DNA from: Phylloscopus collybita
Taxonomy: Eukaryota > Chordata > Aves > Passeriformes > Phylloscopidae
DNA: 64,000 nt
Direction of reading: 5' to 3'
NCBI GenBank assembly: GCA_027886175.1
Contig: JAJNNQ010000004.1
Location: 17,403,501-17,467,500 of the forward strand
The notes beneath the pieces are model-generated. The model made no database searches. It was not told the DNA's origin and was given only the letters and a program-made list of their open reading frames with translations. Numbering within the stretch: the first letter of the stretch is position 1; the number at the start of each line of letters is the position of its first letter. The translations under genes were made by a program, and so were the position numbers. This document shows, piece after piece, positions 21,301-34,125 of this stretch.

Positions 21301-24300
21301 AGTTGAACAGGAAAAGCAATAGCACTTACAGGAGGAATGTAAGAGATGCTTTAAAGAAAAATTCTATGTCTGAGCATTTATATGTATATATAACATATAC
21401 TTTGTAATATCTATTTATCTGTCTGTAATGTTTTAAACCAAATATAATGTCAGTGCCAAACAGAGCCTTGTGCTTTGCTGAATTTCTTAGGAATTGTCAA
21501 AGTCTGAGCATGTCATACAAGTCCTGAATTGGCCACAATTATTAAGGCTGAGGTTTTTATTTTAATGGGCTAGACACCCTGCTGTACTGGGCAACACACA
21601 GCTGCCTCCAGCAACTCATGGTGCTGCTGCAAATTAATAGAAATAGGTTATTTCCATTTTGGAAATGGAGATAAATGATATATTTGGTCCCATCCAGGAA
21701 ATCTGCAGCAGAGTAGAAAATTAGGCCTCTGTCACCGAGTTCCCTCCAAGCAGTGCAGCCATGAGCCTGTCCCACCTCTTGTCTCTATCAAAGGTTTCCA
21801 AGTGTTTTTAAGTCCTGAGCTCAGTTTGGCACAGCTCTATGGTGTGCTTTTATGCCAATCTTGAAAGCAATAATTATATAATTGCTTGCAAAATCACATA
21901 TAGTGAAAGATTACACAGTTCCTGATGCTGATTGCTGCTCCAGTTCGGTCTCCTGGAGTGCCTTTCAGAGTGCTGCCTGCTCCCCTGGCCGTAGGTGAGG
22001 TGCTCCATGCAGGTGCTCCCCTACCTCATTCCTGGTCTCACCCCTGCCTGGGTTCCCATGTGCAGCAACCTGGGCAGGAGAGCCGAGCCCAGGGACTGAC
22101 AGCAAAGGATGCTGACCCCTGGTGAGATACTCCCCCGCCCGCCCCCTGGGCTCCTGTGGCCAGCTCAGTTCCTTTAGTTATTTTGGAAGAATATCTCAGG
22201 GAAACAGGGTAAAAGATTCCAAAAGAGGTTCTCACTCCCCAGGATCAGTTCAAGGCTTTGTTCTCGAAGGGTTCTGGGGAAGAGAGAGAGAACAAGGAAG
22301 AACAGGACTTTATCTGGTCTCTGCTCAGGAGAGATAGCTGGACCTAAAGCAGTAGGGCCAAGATAGGAAGGAAGGGTCACAAGCGTCAGGGGGTTCTGGG
22401 GGAAAAACCATTCCCCAGAGGAATACAACACTCTGGCAAAGGCAGCTCCTGGGGAGGGATGGCCATGACCAGCTCCCATGGGGCGTTTGTCCCTGGTGTG
22501 TTTTGGGATGTGTGAAGTGGCCGAGCGCTGCCATGCTCTGGTTTGTGCTGGAACAGCTTGCCCCTTTCCCCAGGAGAAGCACCAGGCACACCTGCCCTCT
22601 CAGCAAAGAAAATGCCCACGAGCCAAGGTCCATGACCCATCCTCCAGCCCAGGAGGACTTCCCTGGCTGGTCATAAATTCTCTTTAGGCTGCCGTCACCA
22701 AATGATGGGCGGCCAAGGGTTGGAACAAGGTAAGTCAGCTGCTGGCTGCTGACCACTCGGTCATGTTCACACTCAGGCTAATTTCTGGTTGCAATGGTGG
22801 CTGCTCAGCAGCACACACAGAGCACAGTATGTGGGGAATTAATTAGCTGTGTACTTCTCTGAGGGAGTTACTCAGCTGCTGCCCTGGGCACCGCAGCGAT
22901 AGCATGCCTTCTCGAAGCAGCAGGGTCAGCCCTGCCTTTCTGCTGCCGAGCTCCAGAGATGCCAGGATGGGCTTTTGCCTCTGTTTCTGCATTTCTCACT
23001 GCTGGAGAGGCAAAGGCGCTTCCCAGCTGCCCCTCTTGAGGCAGAGGTGCTAGGCCAGCAGCAGTCCTGCTCTGCTGAGATCACCCTGCTGCGCTGCTGA
23101 GGGGGCTCGACCTGCCCGACAGCTCCCTGCAGCCACAGCAGGGGATTGTTATTTTATTCTTTTTTCCTTCTTGATCTTATATTTTCACCTTGGGCTGCTG
23201 TGCAAATAGGCTGGGAGACGGGCTGTGTGTCAGAGTTGGACCAGAAGCTGGCCAGAGGCCCTTTGCATATGCAGTTGTTTGATGTCTGCTCCCTGCCCTG
23301 CTCTATTTATAGCTGAGAACTTTCTGCAAATTTGAAATTGGTTTTATGAAAACTTACCCAAACTTTCTTTAAATGCTTCCTTGTCCCTTGCAGTCCTTGT
23401 GGAAAGGTCAAGCTGTACTCATCAATTTATTGATTACACATTTCTCCTTCTATTGATTCTGGTTAAAGACTTTCATGATAGGTACCCTGGATACTAATCC
23501 CTAAATGCTTTGGAGAGTGCAGGAAAAGAGGAAGAATCTCCTAAAATTGTTTCAAAGTTTGCTGGCTTTTAACATGTCAACCATGATTTACCCCCCTAGA
23601 ACAGACCTGAAAGCTTGGGGGGAAAAGATAATTCCTCTGATTTCAGAATGTTTGATGTCAGGCATTTAGGGAGCAACAAAGATTTAGTGACTGTGTGCAG
23701 CTTGCAAGGAGGAAGTGGGCTTTTTTCCCCGTTCCAGCTTTGTGAAATAGAATCACTTTTGTGCTGAAACACAGAAGGAAAAGAGTAATCCTAGTTGAGA
23801 CCCGTCCACATGTAACTTGGCACAAGTCTTTGTTTCAGTCTCGGCAGCCCCTCACAGCCAGGAGGAGCTGTATTTCTTGCTACTGATGCAAGGCTCTGCA
23901 TCAAGAAAGCCTCATTTCTTTCACCGTGGGGCAGAGGACCCACGGTGGCAGATGCATTTGGTTGAATTATCTCCCGTGCCGTTGTCACAGCTCTGCTGAC
24001 ACTCAGGTTTCACTTTCCTGCACCGTGCTCAGTCCAACCCTGCCAGCCTCATTGCGGATTCCTTTCAAGCCTCAGGATGTAACGCGGTAATTAGCACCGT
24101 TCCCTGCACAAGTGCCGGAAAAGAGGCACCGGGGGATTGAGCTAATATCCCCTCTGTAGGGGCTTCATGCAAAGCAGTGGACAGGAGCAGAGGAGAAGGA
24201 GAAAGCCCCAGCCGGAGTGTGCAGCTGAACACGCTCCGGAGGCTTGGCCCGGTGGGGGAAGGAGAGCTCCGGGCGGGGAGCCAGGCCAAGCGGGGTAATC

Positions 24301-24583
24301 GTGTCAGGGGGTGAGGGAGAAGCTCATCCTCACTGCACGGAGCAGATAATTGGGCAAGAACCAGTGGCTGATTACGCCTGAGCACCAGAGGGTGGCTGGC
24401 AGCTGGCAGAGCTCTGCTGTGCCCCACACAGCCGGGCTGGCTCCTTGCTGGGCTCGCAGAGCTGCCGGCAGGAGGGGGAGGAGGAGGAGCAGGGAGGTGG
24501 CCCAGGTGAGGCTGCTCCTGCCACCTGCAGTGCTTCAGGTGGTGGGGACAGCAAGCACGGTGAGGGGCTGTCCAGCTGCCCTG
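18371..24583. other. Long unique stretch, no gene seen
   Basis: About 6.2 kb without a recognised gene or mobile element. AT-rich parts lie at 20520-20640, 21080-21560 and 23320-23480. The largest open frames here are about 140 codons and show no domain. Confidence 0.45.
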
Positions 24584-24635
24584 CACAGGTGTGAAGGGAA
24601 ACAGCTGCCAACCACCCATAAACCCAACTAAAACT
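24584..24635 (+). repeat. Direct repeat bracketing an LTR, left copy
   Basis: Begins CACAGGTGTG and ends near AAAACT. It matches 24929-24979 with about five substitutions and one indel. Far longer than the 4-6 bp target duplication that retroviral integration makes, so it needs another explanation. Confidence 0.85.
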
Positions 24636-24932
24636 GTAGCCCTGGCTGGTGCCTGAGATGTTTTGGTTTCTCTGAAACTCTTCTCCCAGGGAATTTCCTG
24701 TCAACAAGAGACATGTTTTTGTAACTGTAACCTTTGTTTACATTCCTTCCCCTAGGAGGGACTTCTTGATGTCCCTCTCGTCTGACCAATGTGATTGAAG
24801 GGGTTTGTCTTTGTTTCACCAATTGGGTTGTTCTTTGTAAAATAGCATAAAAGGGGAAGAAATTCCCGGAAATAAACAGAGTCATTGTCAGCCTTCTAAA
24901 TCAGTGTTGTTGTGATCTTTAACAATGTCACA
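24635..24932 (+). mobile_element. Solo-LTR-like element
   Basis: Starts TGTAGCCC and ends ...TGTCACA. In order it holds CCAAT-type boxes (near 24784 and 24819), a TATA-like CATAAAAGG at about 24846, and an AATAAA poly-A signal at 24871-24876, all in the plus orientation with LTR-like spacing. No internal retroviral sequence adjoins it, so it looks like a solo LTR of about 295 bp. The ends overlap the bracketing direct repeat, so exact limits are uncertain. Confidence 0.65.
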
Positions 24933-24979
24933 GGTGTGGAGGGAAGCAGCTGCCAACCACTCACAAACCCAACCAAACT
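24929..24979 (+). repeat. Direct repeat bracketing an LTR, right copy
   Basis: 51 bp, the partner of 24584-24635. It could be part of the element, a pre-existing tandem repeat split by the insertion, or the product of recombination. Confidence 0.85.
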
Positions 24980-27351
24980 ACCCTAACACCGTTTCTTCAT
25001 TAATTAGATGCTAAAAAAAGGTGGTAATTGAAGCCATTTTTTGCTGATGCCAGTAGGAGAATTTAATGTGCCAAGGCCTGGTGCCATGCAAGACACCCAA
25101 AACCTGGAAGGTTCCAAGCAGAGTGAGCACAAGAAGCTTCCAGAGGGTGCTGGTCAGCAACTGCCTGGATCAGGGAGGTGCCAGCTCCAGCACAGCCCCT
25201 CGCAGCCGCCACATTGCATCCGCTCAGCCGCTTCCCAAGGCAGAGCAGCCCTGCAAAGACAACATTGATCTGAAATTTAAATCCAATGTAGTAACTTAAG
25301 CATTTTAAAATGCCTGTGAATCAATGGGAGCGATTGAAGTCAAAATCCGGATGGCCACATAGCTGTATCATATAATACCGGCCAGAGGTTGGCTTCCTCT
25401 CAGCAAGGGTATCTTCTAACACAGACTTAATCTTCAAAGAATTTTAAATGCTGCAAAATACTCACCCTAGCAAAAGTCTTTAATACGAGCCTTTTCTCTG
25501 CCCCCTTAGTAATCGTCAGTGCTGTCACTGGGATTGTGATCTAATGCTTTATGGATGTTTTTCTGCTTCATGCTTCCTAACGCTCCGGGAGTGAGTCATG
25601 TGCGCTGGAGAGCCCAACACCAGGAGCGGATCTGATTGAAAAATGCATGGAGATTGTCTGAGAAAACACTCAGGCTCTCCCAGGATCTCTGCTGCAGCCC
25701 ATCGTGGCAGCTCTCGCTGGATAAGCCAGAAGATACTAAATGTGATGGGTATTTAGGATTTGTTTTCAGAACATAATCCTACTAATACTTTCCTCTCCAT
25801 TTGTCTGATCGATGCAAACGTCACTGGAGCAGGCTGGTCAAAGCCTGCAGGATTATTGGGTGGAAGTCATTGCCTCTGATCACACCCAGGGACTTGGAGA
25901 GACAAGGAGCAAGATATCAGGATTTCACACGGTACCTCTGAGGTCCTTGCACTGAATGAAGCTGTGAATAAATGGGATTTTCTCAGGGTACTGGGCTTTA
26001 TGCAGGGGCTGTCATGCAAGCCCTGTCTTCTGAAGGCTTGACTAAGCCCATGCCCACGGGTGCCTAGGGAATCTTCCCTTTTATGTTTCTGCTTGATACA
26101 AAAAGGCCTCCCACCCCTTAGACATCAGTTACCAACAGCACTGTGGCATTTGGGGGCCTGCTGGACTTTAGCTTAACTCTGCACATGGGAAAAAGGGCTT
26201 TCCTCAGTTTCTGTTGAATCAGCTGCAAGTCATTTCCAGACAGCAATGTCTCCTGCTTGTTGTGTTGTGGGAAACAGTAAATAACTGTCCCCTTTGTTTT
26301 TCCTACATGACATTCCTGATTTTATAGCCTCCTTAGTATCTCTTTCCCAGGGGTAGGGAGTCCCAGCCCAGGTAGTGGCTTCTTGCATGGGAGCCCTTTC
26401 ACAGCCATGTCCACATCTGTGCTCTTTATTTATTGTTTCTGGCTGAACAAGTTCAGAAGCTGCAGACCAGAGCAGAGCATTTCACATTTCCAACAGAAAC
26501 ATGCTGGGCAGTCAGTCCCAAGTGCAAATAACCTTCTCCACTGCAAGCACTGGCCATTTATTCCCTTTCTTAGCTTTGTTTCTATGGAACAGTTGCTATT
26601 TCAAGAGAAGTTTTGATTTTTTGCTCCTTAGTTTCTCTGAAGCCCCTTGGTGTCAGCAGTACTCTGAGGACTCCCATGAGTTACATCAGCTGCATCCCCC
26701 TGATCCCCACGCCAGGGGGAAATAATCTGGTTTTGATACTCCCCACAGGTACCTGCCAGGACAGACCAGCTAGATAAGGTACTCACAAACAGGTGGCATC
26801 AGATGCCTCAATCTTTGCTCCACATCCTCAGTTCCTGGCTCTACAAGGTCAAGAATCCAAGCATGAGGCACTCAGCAATTCTGATGGTGAGGAATCTGTC
26901 TGCACATGGGTATACATAAAGATTATTTCCACCTTTAGATTGGAATAAAAATTGCACACGAGCCATTTGGGACTACCCCATCTATAGATTTTATTGAGCT
27001 AGAACCCTGTCTTCTGAAAAATCCCTGTTGTAAGGTTTTGATTGCATCTCAGAAGCTGCTGGAGGAATTGTATTTTAATGTGGTTTATTTTCCTCTCATG
27101 GCCCTCGGGAGGCACACACCCACATGAGGCTATTCTAAATGATAGTGTCATTACATTTGAACCCTTAGTAAAAGGGTGGTTTTCGGCAATTGAATTCATA
27201 TGTTTAATTTGGAATTTTTGTTTTGCTGCTGTATACAAATTAATGTCTCTGCCGGTACAAACACAGCTTTCTAGTAAGCCTGGAGGTGTTGAAATGAAAA
27301 TTAGAACTGTGCAAAGGTTTTTGGTTGGTTTTTTTGTTTTTGTTTTTCAGT

Positions 27352-27353
<2 letters not shown>
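24980..27353. other. Unique sequence; enhancer-like AT-rich part 25300-25960
   Basis: No gene seen. From about 25300 to 26380 no open frame reaches 60 codons on either strand, and no repeat is recognised apart from a weak MITE-like echo (TCAATGGGAGCGATTGAAG at 25321). The part to about 25960 is a candidate conserved non-coding region. Confidence 0.4.

Positions 27354-27384
<31 letters not shown>
27354..27384. repeat. Poly-T tract (31 T)
   Basis: Uninterrupted 31-T run preceded by a T/G-rich stretch from about 27317. Confidence 0.95.
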
Positions 27385-27387
<3 letters not shown>

Positions 27388-27682
27388 GAGGTCTGTAAGG
27401 CATGGACTTGAGTTTGCTGCAACCTGAAAGCTCAGCCCAGAATTGTAGCAAAACCTGAATTAAGCCTGGTTCCCAGGCCCTGGAAGTGTGGGATCCTTGT
27501 GACTGTTGCATGACCTGGGTGAGAGGAGCCAGCTCTTAGTGACAGCAGCTGCTGCCAACAGCCCTTGCCCGTGCTGTGCAGTCACAGGGAGTGGTGGAGT
27601 TTGGCACAGGGGTTTGGCAAAGTCCAGGTGAATCTGAGGTAGTTCTTGGGTCCTTTTGCACATACCAGGGATGCCTGGGTTA

Positions 27683-28200
27683 CAGAATCACAGGATGGTT
27701 TGGAAGGAACCTACAGGGAAACCCCCCTGCCCTGGCAGGGACACCTTCCTCTATCCCAGGCTGCTCAGAGCATCCAGCCCAGCCTGGAGCATCTCCCAGG
27801 ATGGGGCATCCACAGCTTCTCTGAGCAACCTGTGCCACTGCCTCACCATCCTCACACTGAAGATTTTACCCCTAATTAATTTATCCCTAATTAATTCTAA
27901 TTAAGAATCTAATGCCTTAACTTACACTCTTTCAGTCTGAAGTCATTCCCCCTTGTCCTGTCACTCTCTGCCCTTGTCCAAAGCCCCTCTCCATCTTTTG
28001 TAGAGCTCCTTCAGGCACTTGGAGGGGCTCTGAGGTCTCCCCAGAGCCTTCTACTCTCCAGCCTGGATCCAGAGCAGAGGGGCTGAGCCCTCTGAGCATC
28101 TTTGTGACCCCTCTGGACTCATTCCAACAGGTCTGTGTCCTTCCTGTGCTGGAGACATTCTGTCTGGGACACCAAGGACTGACCATGTCCTGTGACCTGA
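27683..28200 (-). mobile_element. CR1 LINE 3' fragment, about 520 bp
   Basis: The plus strand reads the reverse complement of an avian CR1 3' end in order. It opens with AGAATCACAGGATGGTTTGG, then shows 'CCTGGCAGGGACACCTTCC', 'GGGGCATCCACAGCTTCTCT', 'CATTCCCCCTTGTCCTGTCA', 'GAGGTCTCCCCAGAGCCTTC' and 'CATCTTTGTGACCCCTCTGG'. The element is on the minus strand, 5'-truncated near 28200. An AT-rich TAATTAATT insertion or expansion near 27872-27905 interrupts the usual text. No open reading frame survives. Confidence 0.93.
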
Positions 28201-31200
28201 AGAAAGCCATCAGAATGCCACTTTGTCCTCCAACACTTTCCTCCAGACATGGGATTTTGCCCCCTGTGCTCCATCACAGCAGGGCAGGAGCAGTACAGAT
28301 CGTGATCCCCCTCCTTGCATTAAGTCATGATTTGGAAAAGCAGCAAGTCCTGCTTTACTTCACACATCTGGGTTATGAGATATCCATGTCTTGAATTATA
28401 ATGTTTTAATACAGACACATAAAACTTCCTGCCTTAAGACACAAAATGATCTGTAACTATTAGGGATTACAGTTGAATGTTCCTGTTGGGGGAGTTTGAA
28501 TCCTAAGGCTGCTCAGGGGATTTTAATACTCTTGTCTGGAACAGCTGGTGCCAGTGGAAGTGTGCTGAATGAGACAGGCAATGGGCCTTGTCTTATCTCT
28601 CATTCCTCTTTTCATATATTTTTATTTCCATCTTTGAGAGATGTGCCTGTGTTTCAAGATATGAGCAGAGAGCAGCAACGTGGATTATCAGTGGGAAGAC
28701 TGAACAGGGAGGCAGGAGAGCCCAGGGAAGTAGGAATGCAGCAGGGAGACAGCAGAACTAGAGACCAAGAGATGGCAGAAAAAAAAAGTGAGTCTTTTGG
28801 TAGGCCCTGAGTGATGGGAGCAAGGGGATTGAGTGGTGGAAAGGCAGAGGGACAAAGCCTCCAAAGGGAGACAAAAACCTGGGGACAGGTGAAAACTGAG
28901 AAGGGAAAGAGTTTGTACTAGACAAGAAACAGGCAAGGGTTGAACAGGAGGAGAAACCAGCAGAAAACATCCAAGGGAGACACCATCCCTGCACTGCACT
29001 GGAAAATTGCCAAGGGGAAGGAGCAATTTCCCTGTTACTCCTGCAGCATCAACCACAGATTCTGTATTGTGGAGCAGGATCATGATGTATAAGTTTGTCT
29101 ACAAGAAATTTGTCTCCACCCTGCAAAACTTTTCATTTAAGAGACAAGACAAAGAGAAATGCAGAGAAATTGAGATGGAAAAATAGAAAATAGTGAGACC
29201 ATGGGCTGGACATGCAAGACACTCTTTTAAATGCTGTTTGCAACACATGAACAGTCTAACTCATGTCTGTATTTTTATAGCACAAACTGGCATCTTAAGG
29301 AATGTTTGAGGAGAACAACACGGTGAATGTTTACAAAGACTCTGTTTTATCCTGAAGGGTAAGAAGAGGAGGTGAGAAAAGGTTTCCCAGGGAATAGAAT
29401 AGCAGAGGTTTGCACCATCAGGCTAAAGCGGTGAGTGCCAGCTGGGACTGGGAGTGATGGTTAGTCATGGGGAGAATGCATGGATGCAGATTCTGTTTGG
29501 TGCCACAGGGATCAGGGCTCTGGGAAAGATGTACAAAGTGGTGATGTGCTCAGGAAAGGTGCTGGTTTTGGCAGCAATATTCACTGTGAGCTTTAATGCC
29601 TCAGGATCCTGGGGGATGTCATAGTAATGGAGATCTGAGATAATGAGAGTGCAGACAACAGCTCTGGTGATGTAGATGAATACAGAGTGCAAGGGAACAT
29701 GATGCAGAACTTTTAAAAATTCAGACAAGCTCTGGATGTGAGGTTGTACGGGCTCCAAGGGGAGGCTGTGTCTGAGTAAGGTGTCCTAATGACCAGTAGC
29801 ACAGTGATGGTCTGAGGAAACAGGAATGACCACATGAGGGCAAGGAACGTCCTTGCTTTGAAAAGAGAAACTGGAGCCACTGCCTGTGGAGGAAAATGAG
29901 GGCAGCAGACAATGGAAAGAATAAGTTATCTGCCTCTGTGTGAGAAACATCCTTTTAGCACAGAAAAGATTCACCCAGGGCAAGAGAAGAAATAACTCTA
30001 ATCACCACCCACCTGCTCCTCTCAGGCATCTTTGCTAATGCCTCACTTCAGCGTGGTGCTTCACCAGCTGAGGCAGAATGAGATGAAGAATTGCAGTGCA
30101 CAGCTCCTCCATTTACCCTTCTTTCATCCTCCAGAAAACTCTCCAACATCCAAGAGGAGGAATATTGCAGGGTTATTGTTCATCCGTGGATGCAGAGTGC
30201 AAGTGTGCAGTGCCGCTCACAGCTGCTGAGACAACCTGTGCTTACCCCCAGCTGGGCAAACATCTGCTTAGGTGCTTGAAGGAGATGATCCTGTTGGTCA
30301 TTTATGTTTATCCTGTGTGTCCCAGGATACTGCAGGGAAAGAGAAGAGAATCCTAAACCATTAATTGTGATCATCAAAACCACAGCACTGGATTTTACTT
30401 GGCATCTGCCTCCTCCTTTTGGCAGCCAAAAGTCCATACTGATCCCTAAGGCACTTGCCAGTGCCTGTTCTTGTGCTGTGGGCTCGCAATGACTTTCAAG
30501 AGAGCTGCTCAGCAGTGCCCTTTTTGGGGCTGGGCAATGGTTAATAGAGGGCTGGGAAATGGTTAATACCTCCTGTATTTCTCTGCATGCTTCCCACAGT
30601 GCTCTACTTTATGCAGTGCCATCGATCACAGTGTGAGAGGTGCTCAGTGTTCACCCACGCCAGCCAGGGCACTGCTGTGATGCCACAGCCTGCTTCAGTC
30701 TGTGCCTTGCCATCCTCCTCATATCCATCCCCTGGGCTGCTCAGGGGAAAAGACATCTCAGCCTGCCTTAGGAGCACCATTAAGGCAGAAAACAAGCTGG
30801 CAGATATCAGTTTTTGAGCCATTCTTATCTGATTTATTGTGAAAGTCACCTCTTTTGATTTAGGTGGTGCTGATAGTGAATGAGAAAACATGTGTTTCTA
30901 AAACAATGGCAATGAAAACATTTCTTGTCAGGGACTGTAGTTTATTGTCTTACTGCTTGAAAAGTAAAATATCCAGCAGGGAAGACACTGTGTCATCATA
31001 AAGCAAATGTGGATTATACAACACGACAATAACTTCACGGGTAATGCCCAGAGCTGCTTCTGAGCACAAGTTATGTCGAGTGGTTTGTGCTCAGCAATGC
31101 CGCAAACCCCCTCCATCACCCAGAGGTCTTCCAGGACTGGGTTTCTACAGCTGAAAAAGTGACACACCTGGCTGTGACTCTGGTTCTTCATTTCATATTG

Positions 31201-32639
31201 GCTCTTGACCTGGGCTTTTCTCCAGGGAGGATCCCCAAGGCTTGTATTCAGCACCACCTTGCTTTCTTGTGTTAGGTGGACCTCAAAAAACACCCATGTC
31301 CTCTGAGACATATGTTAGGGTACCTGAGCAGAAAAGCCTCTTCAGAATCAGCATTTGGGCTCATACTCAGTGTCTGAGACCATGATAACTTTGGCTTCAC
31401 TCCTCAGAAGGAGCTGCTGGTCTCAGTGCAGGAGCTTGGCAGTGCATCCTGCATTTCTTTGCTCCTCTCATTTTCCTGCCTGGGCTCCTCTCCCTGATTC
31501 TGTTTGACAATGTTTTCTTTCCCCATTTGGCAAGTCAGCTCACCTCTAAGCCTTATCATATTTAAATGTTTAACTGCTCTCAGACCTTAATTAAGAGTAG
31601 TAGCAGGAGCAATAGCTGTAGCTGTAGGAATGGCAGTGATTTTTCCTGTCTTAAATTTTAATGGCTTTTGTACCAGGCTTTCCAGAAAGGGTGATTAATG
31701 GCACCCAGAGAGGCTGAGGTAAATGTTTCTCCACGCTGATTTTTGCCCTTTCTATTCATGGCCCCCTTTCTTGACATGAAAAACTAAGAAGTCCATTTAG
31801 AAATAATTCTGTGATTATATTTTTTCTGGGGTTCAGTAGGTGCTTAATACAGCACTTAATATATGTGTTGAATAGGAGCTGATCTCCTAAAGTCCCAGAT
31901 CCTGGTGGTCTCCATGCCAACTCAGCTTTGCTCTGAGCAGTAATTGCTAATATTGTTGGTAGCCTCCCAGGATTTGGTGGTTTTTGGAGACTAAGCTTCC
32001 CTAGGCTAACCTTTGTTTTTCTCATCTTCTGTACCAGGCTGAAAGGAGTATATGGACTTTTCATTTGATAGAAACATCAGTGCCTGAAGTTTTAGTGCTT
32101 TGGGTTTGTCGAATGGGTCATTGAGTCATAAGATGTGAAACATCTGTTTGCATTTGCAGTGGAACACCTAAGAGAGTTTTAAGACCAAAATAAAAAAAAA
32201 AAGGAAGAAACAAAACCCAAAACCGAAGGGTGTGAAAACCCTCAGGTCAAGTGGCAGTGTCATGATTATTCTCTCGGACAGGAAACATTTATTGTGGCTT
32301 GTAACCATGTCCACCACGCAGTTAATTAGCAAAGTAGATATTGTCACAGTGGAAGCAAGTGAATGCAATTCATGGCAAATCCTCCGAGATAAGCAGCAGG
32401 CACAAAGGTGATTAAGCTGTCAATAAAGGAAAAGCCCAGAGCAGGGGGAAAAGCAGGTGGATTTCAGTACATGCCCACAAACTCCACTGGTGCCACTGAG
32501 CAGGGAAGCATTTACATCGATGAAATTTGTACTCCCGCAACGCCTCCCAGCTTTAGCCACCAACCACCATCCCACGCCGTGCTGATCCCGAGCAAGGAGT
32601 GCCTCTGCAGTGGAGACCTTATGATTTAAACATCATCCA
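28201..32639. other. Long unique stretch, no gene seen
   Basis: About 4.4 kb with no recognised gene. 28680-29000 is purine-rich on the plus strand. A 22-bp tandem pair sits at 30527-30568. Short open frames on the minus strand at 29465-29912 have no domain. Confidence 0.45.
30527..30568. repeat. Two-copy 22-bp tandem repeat
   Basis: GGGCTGGGCAATGGTTAATA (30527) and GGGCTGGGAAATGGTTAATA (30549) differ at one base. A recent local slippage or duplication. Confidence 0.85.
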
Positions 32640-32730
32640 GGAGACGGGAGGTGGGCCCCAGCAGGCAGAGGAGCGTGTCCGTGGTGCCGGCGAGGGCCGC
32701 TCCGAGCGGCGCCGGCCGGCCCAGCACCAC
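32640..32730. other. Small CpG-dense patch
   Basis: About 90 bp with a local burst of CpG, including GCCGGCGAGGGCCGCTCCG and GGCGCCGGCCGGCC. The surroundings are ordinary. An open frame of 129 codons crosses it with no recognised domain. Too short for a classic CpG island; it could be a small unmethylated regulatory element or a chance GC cluster. Confidence 0.4.
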
Positions 32731-34044
32731 CACAACCTGCCTGCTGTCATCTGCTCATCTTGTCAGCAACGTGGCAAAGGCATTGGCATTTTGACAGTGC
32801 AGATACCCATGCAGAGATCTTCCCAGCCATTAATTAAGCGTCAGAGAGCCACAGCAGGATTACTGCAATCTCTTTTGCAATCGAGAGACGTGAGGCAGCT
32901 TTGCTGTGCTGGGCTGGGTAGCCCAAGGCTGCTGGGGGTGAACCTTGCCATCCTCACTGGCATCCCCCTGCTCGCCTCTCTCAGCTGACTGCACAAAGAG
33001 ATGATTATAAGAGGTATTTACTTGTATTTCAAAGCACGTGGACAAAGGCAGCAGAAGCAAAACTTTGGATGACAGAGGGAAGAAAATTGATAATGCATTT
33101 TTAGAATTACTGTATTGTCATCCTGAGTTGGAAAGAGCTCAGATCTAAGCTCCCAGGTTATTTTTTTTAGCTATGTAGGAGCATCTCTGCTTCCTCTTAG
33201 CTTGGCACAGTCTAAGATTAGCATGTGAGTGCCTCTGGCTTACAGAGCCTGTCTGTACACATGCCTTCTCTCTAGATCATCAGAGTACTAGCTCCAGATT
33301 TGGACAGGTTATTTCAGATTATTGGGCCATTCGTGTGATGATGGAGCTCTGTAAAACCAGAACTCTGCCTCATGGTGTTTCCCTCCCTAATACAAGTAAG
33401 TGGTATGAAATCTACAACACTTTGAACATCTTTTTTAGGCTGTATCTAGTAAAGACAATAAGCTTTGATGATTTTTATTTTGTCTTTCTGGAAATGTGTT
33501 TCCTATGGCTTATGATGACAATTAATTTCTAAGTGATCTTTCCTGGCCAATTTCCATTTATCATTTAAATAATCTAGGAACAAAGATGAGGTATTCTGCA
33601 AGAAGGTATATGGCTCTGTAATCATTCTACCTTCATATCCCCTTTGGGAGAATTATTAGAGATGAAATGACCTTCCTGGCTATCAAGCATTGCCAGTGTA
33701 ACACGGATGGATAATATGACACCTCTGACACAGAGCCAAAGGCAGGTCGAGCTGATCATGCTGTACCCGGACCTGAAAATGACAGAAACTTGATTAAAAT
33801 AAATGTGAGAAAGAAGCCTGAGAGTGATGGGAGCCTTCTGCTAGCTTGCAGGAGAGTGGGGAATCTCACTGTGATGTATAGCCTTTACTGTACTTTTCAT
33901 TTGGACCATGATGAGGGAAATTTACCATTTTACTGTCCTCTCCAGGGACCTTGTTCTGTTCTCTTTGTGCTCTTTAGAAGGAAACCATACCTAGTGCCTG
34001 GAAAAAGTTGGTCACTGGCATCCTGTACAACAGCATTTGACATC
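32731..34044. other. Unique sequence, no gene seen
   Basis: Mostly AT-rich, including 33380-33600. No gene or repeat recognised. Confidence 0.4.
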
Positions 34045-34125
34045 TACAAAACTCAGTTTCCCCATTTGCTGGATGATGAGTACTGTACATCTCTTATACG
34101 AGCTATTAAGAGCTTGGGTTGGTGA
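34045..34125 (-). mobile_element. MIR-like SINE fossil (tentative)
   Basis: The plus strand has ACAAAACTCAGTTTCCCCAT followed by TGCTGGATGATGAGTACTG, reminiscent of the reverse complement of MIR, where CTCAGTTTCC is the hallmark. The rest is strongly diverged. Confidence 0.4.

Noticed and set aside
24372..24707. Open frame across the solo LTR left edge
   Set aside because: Runs antisense from unique DNA into the LTR with no domain; chance frame.
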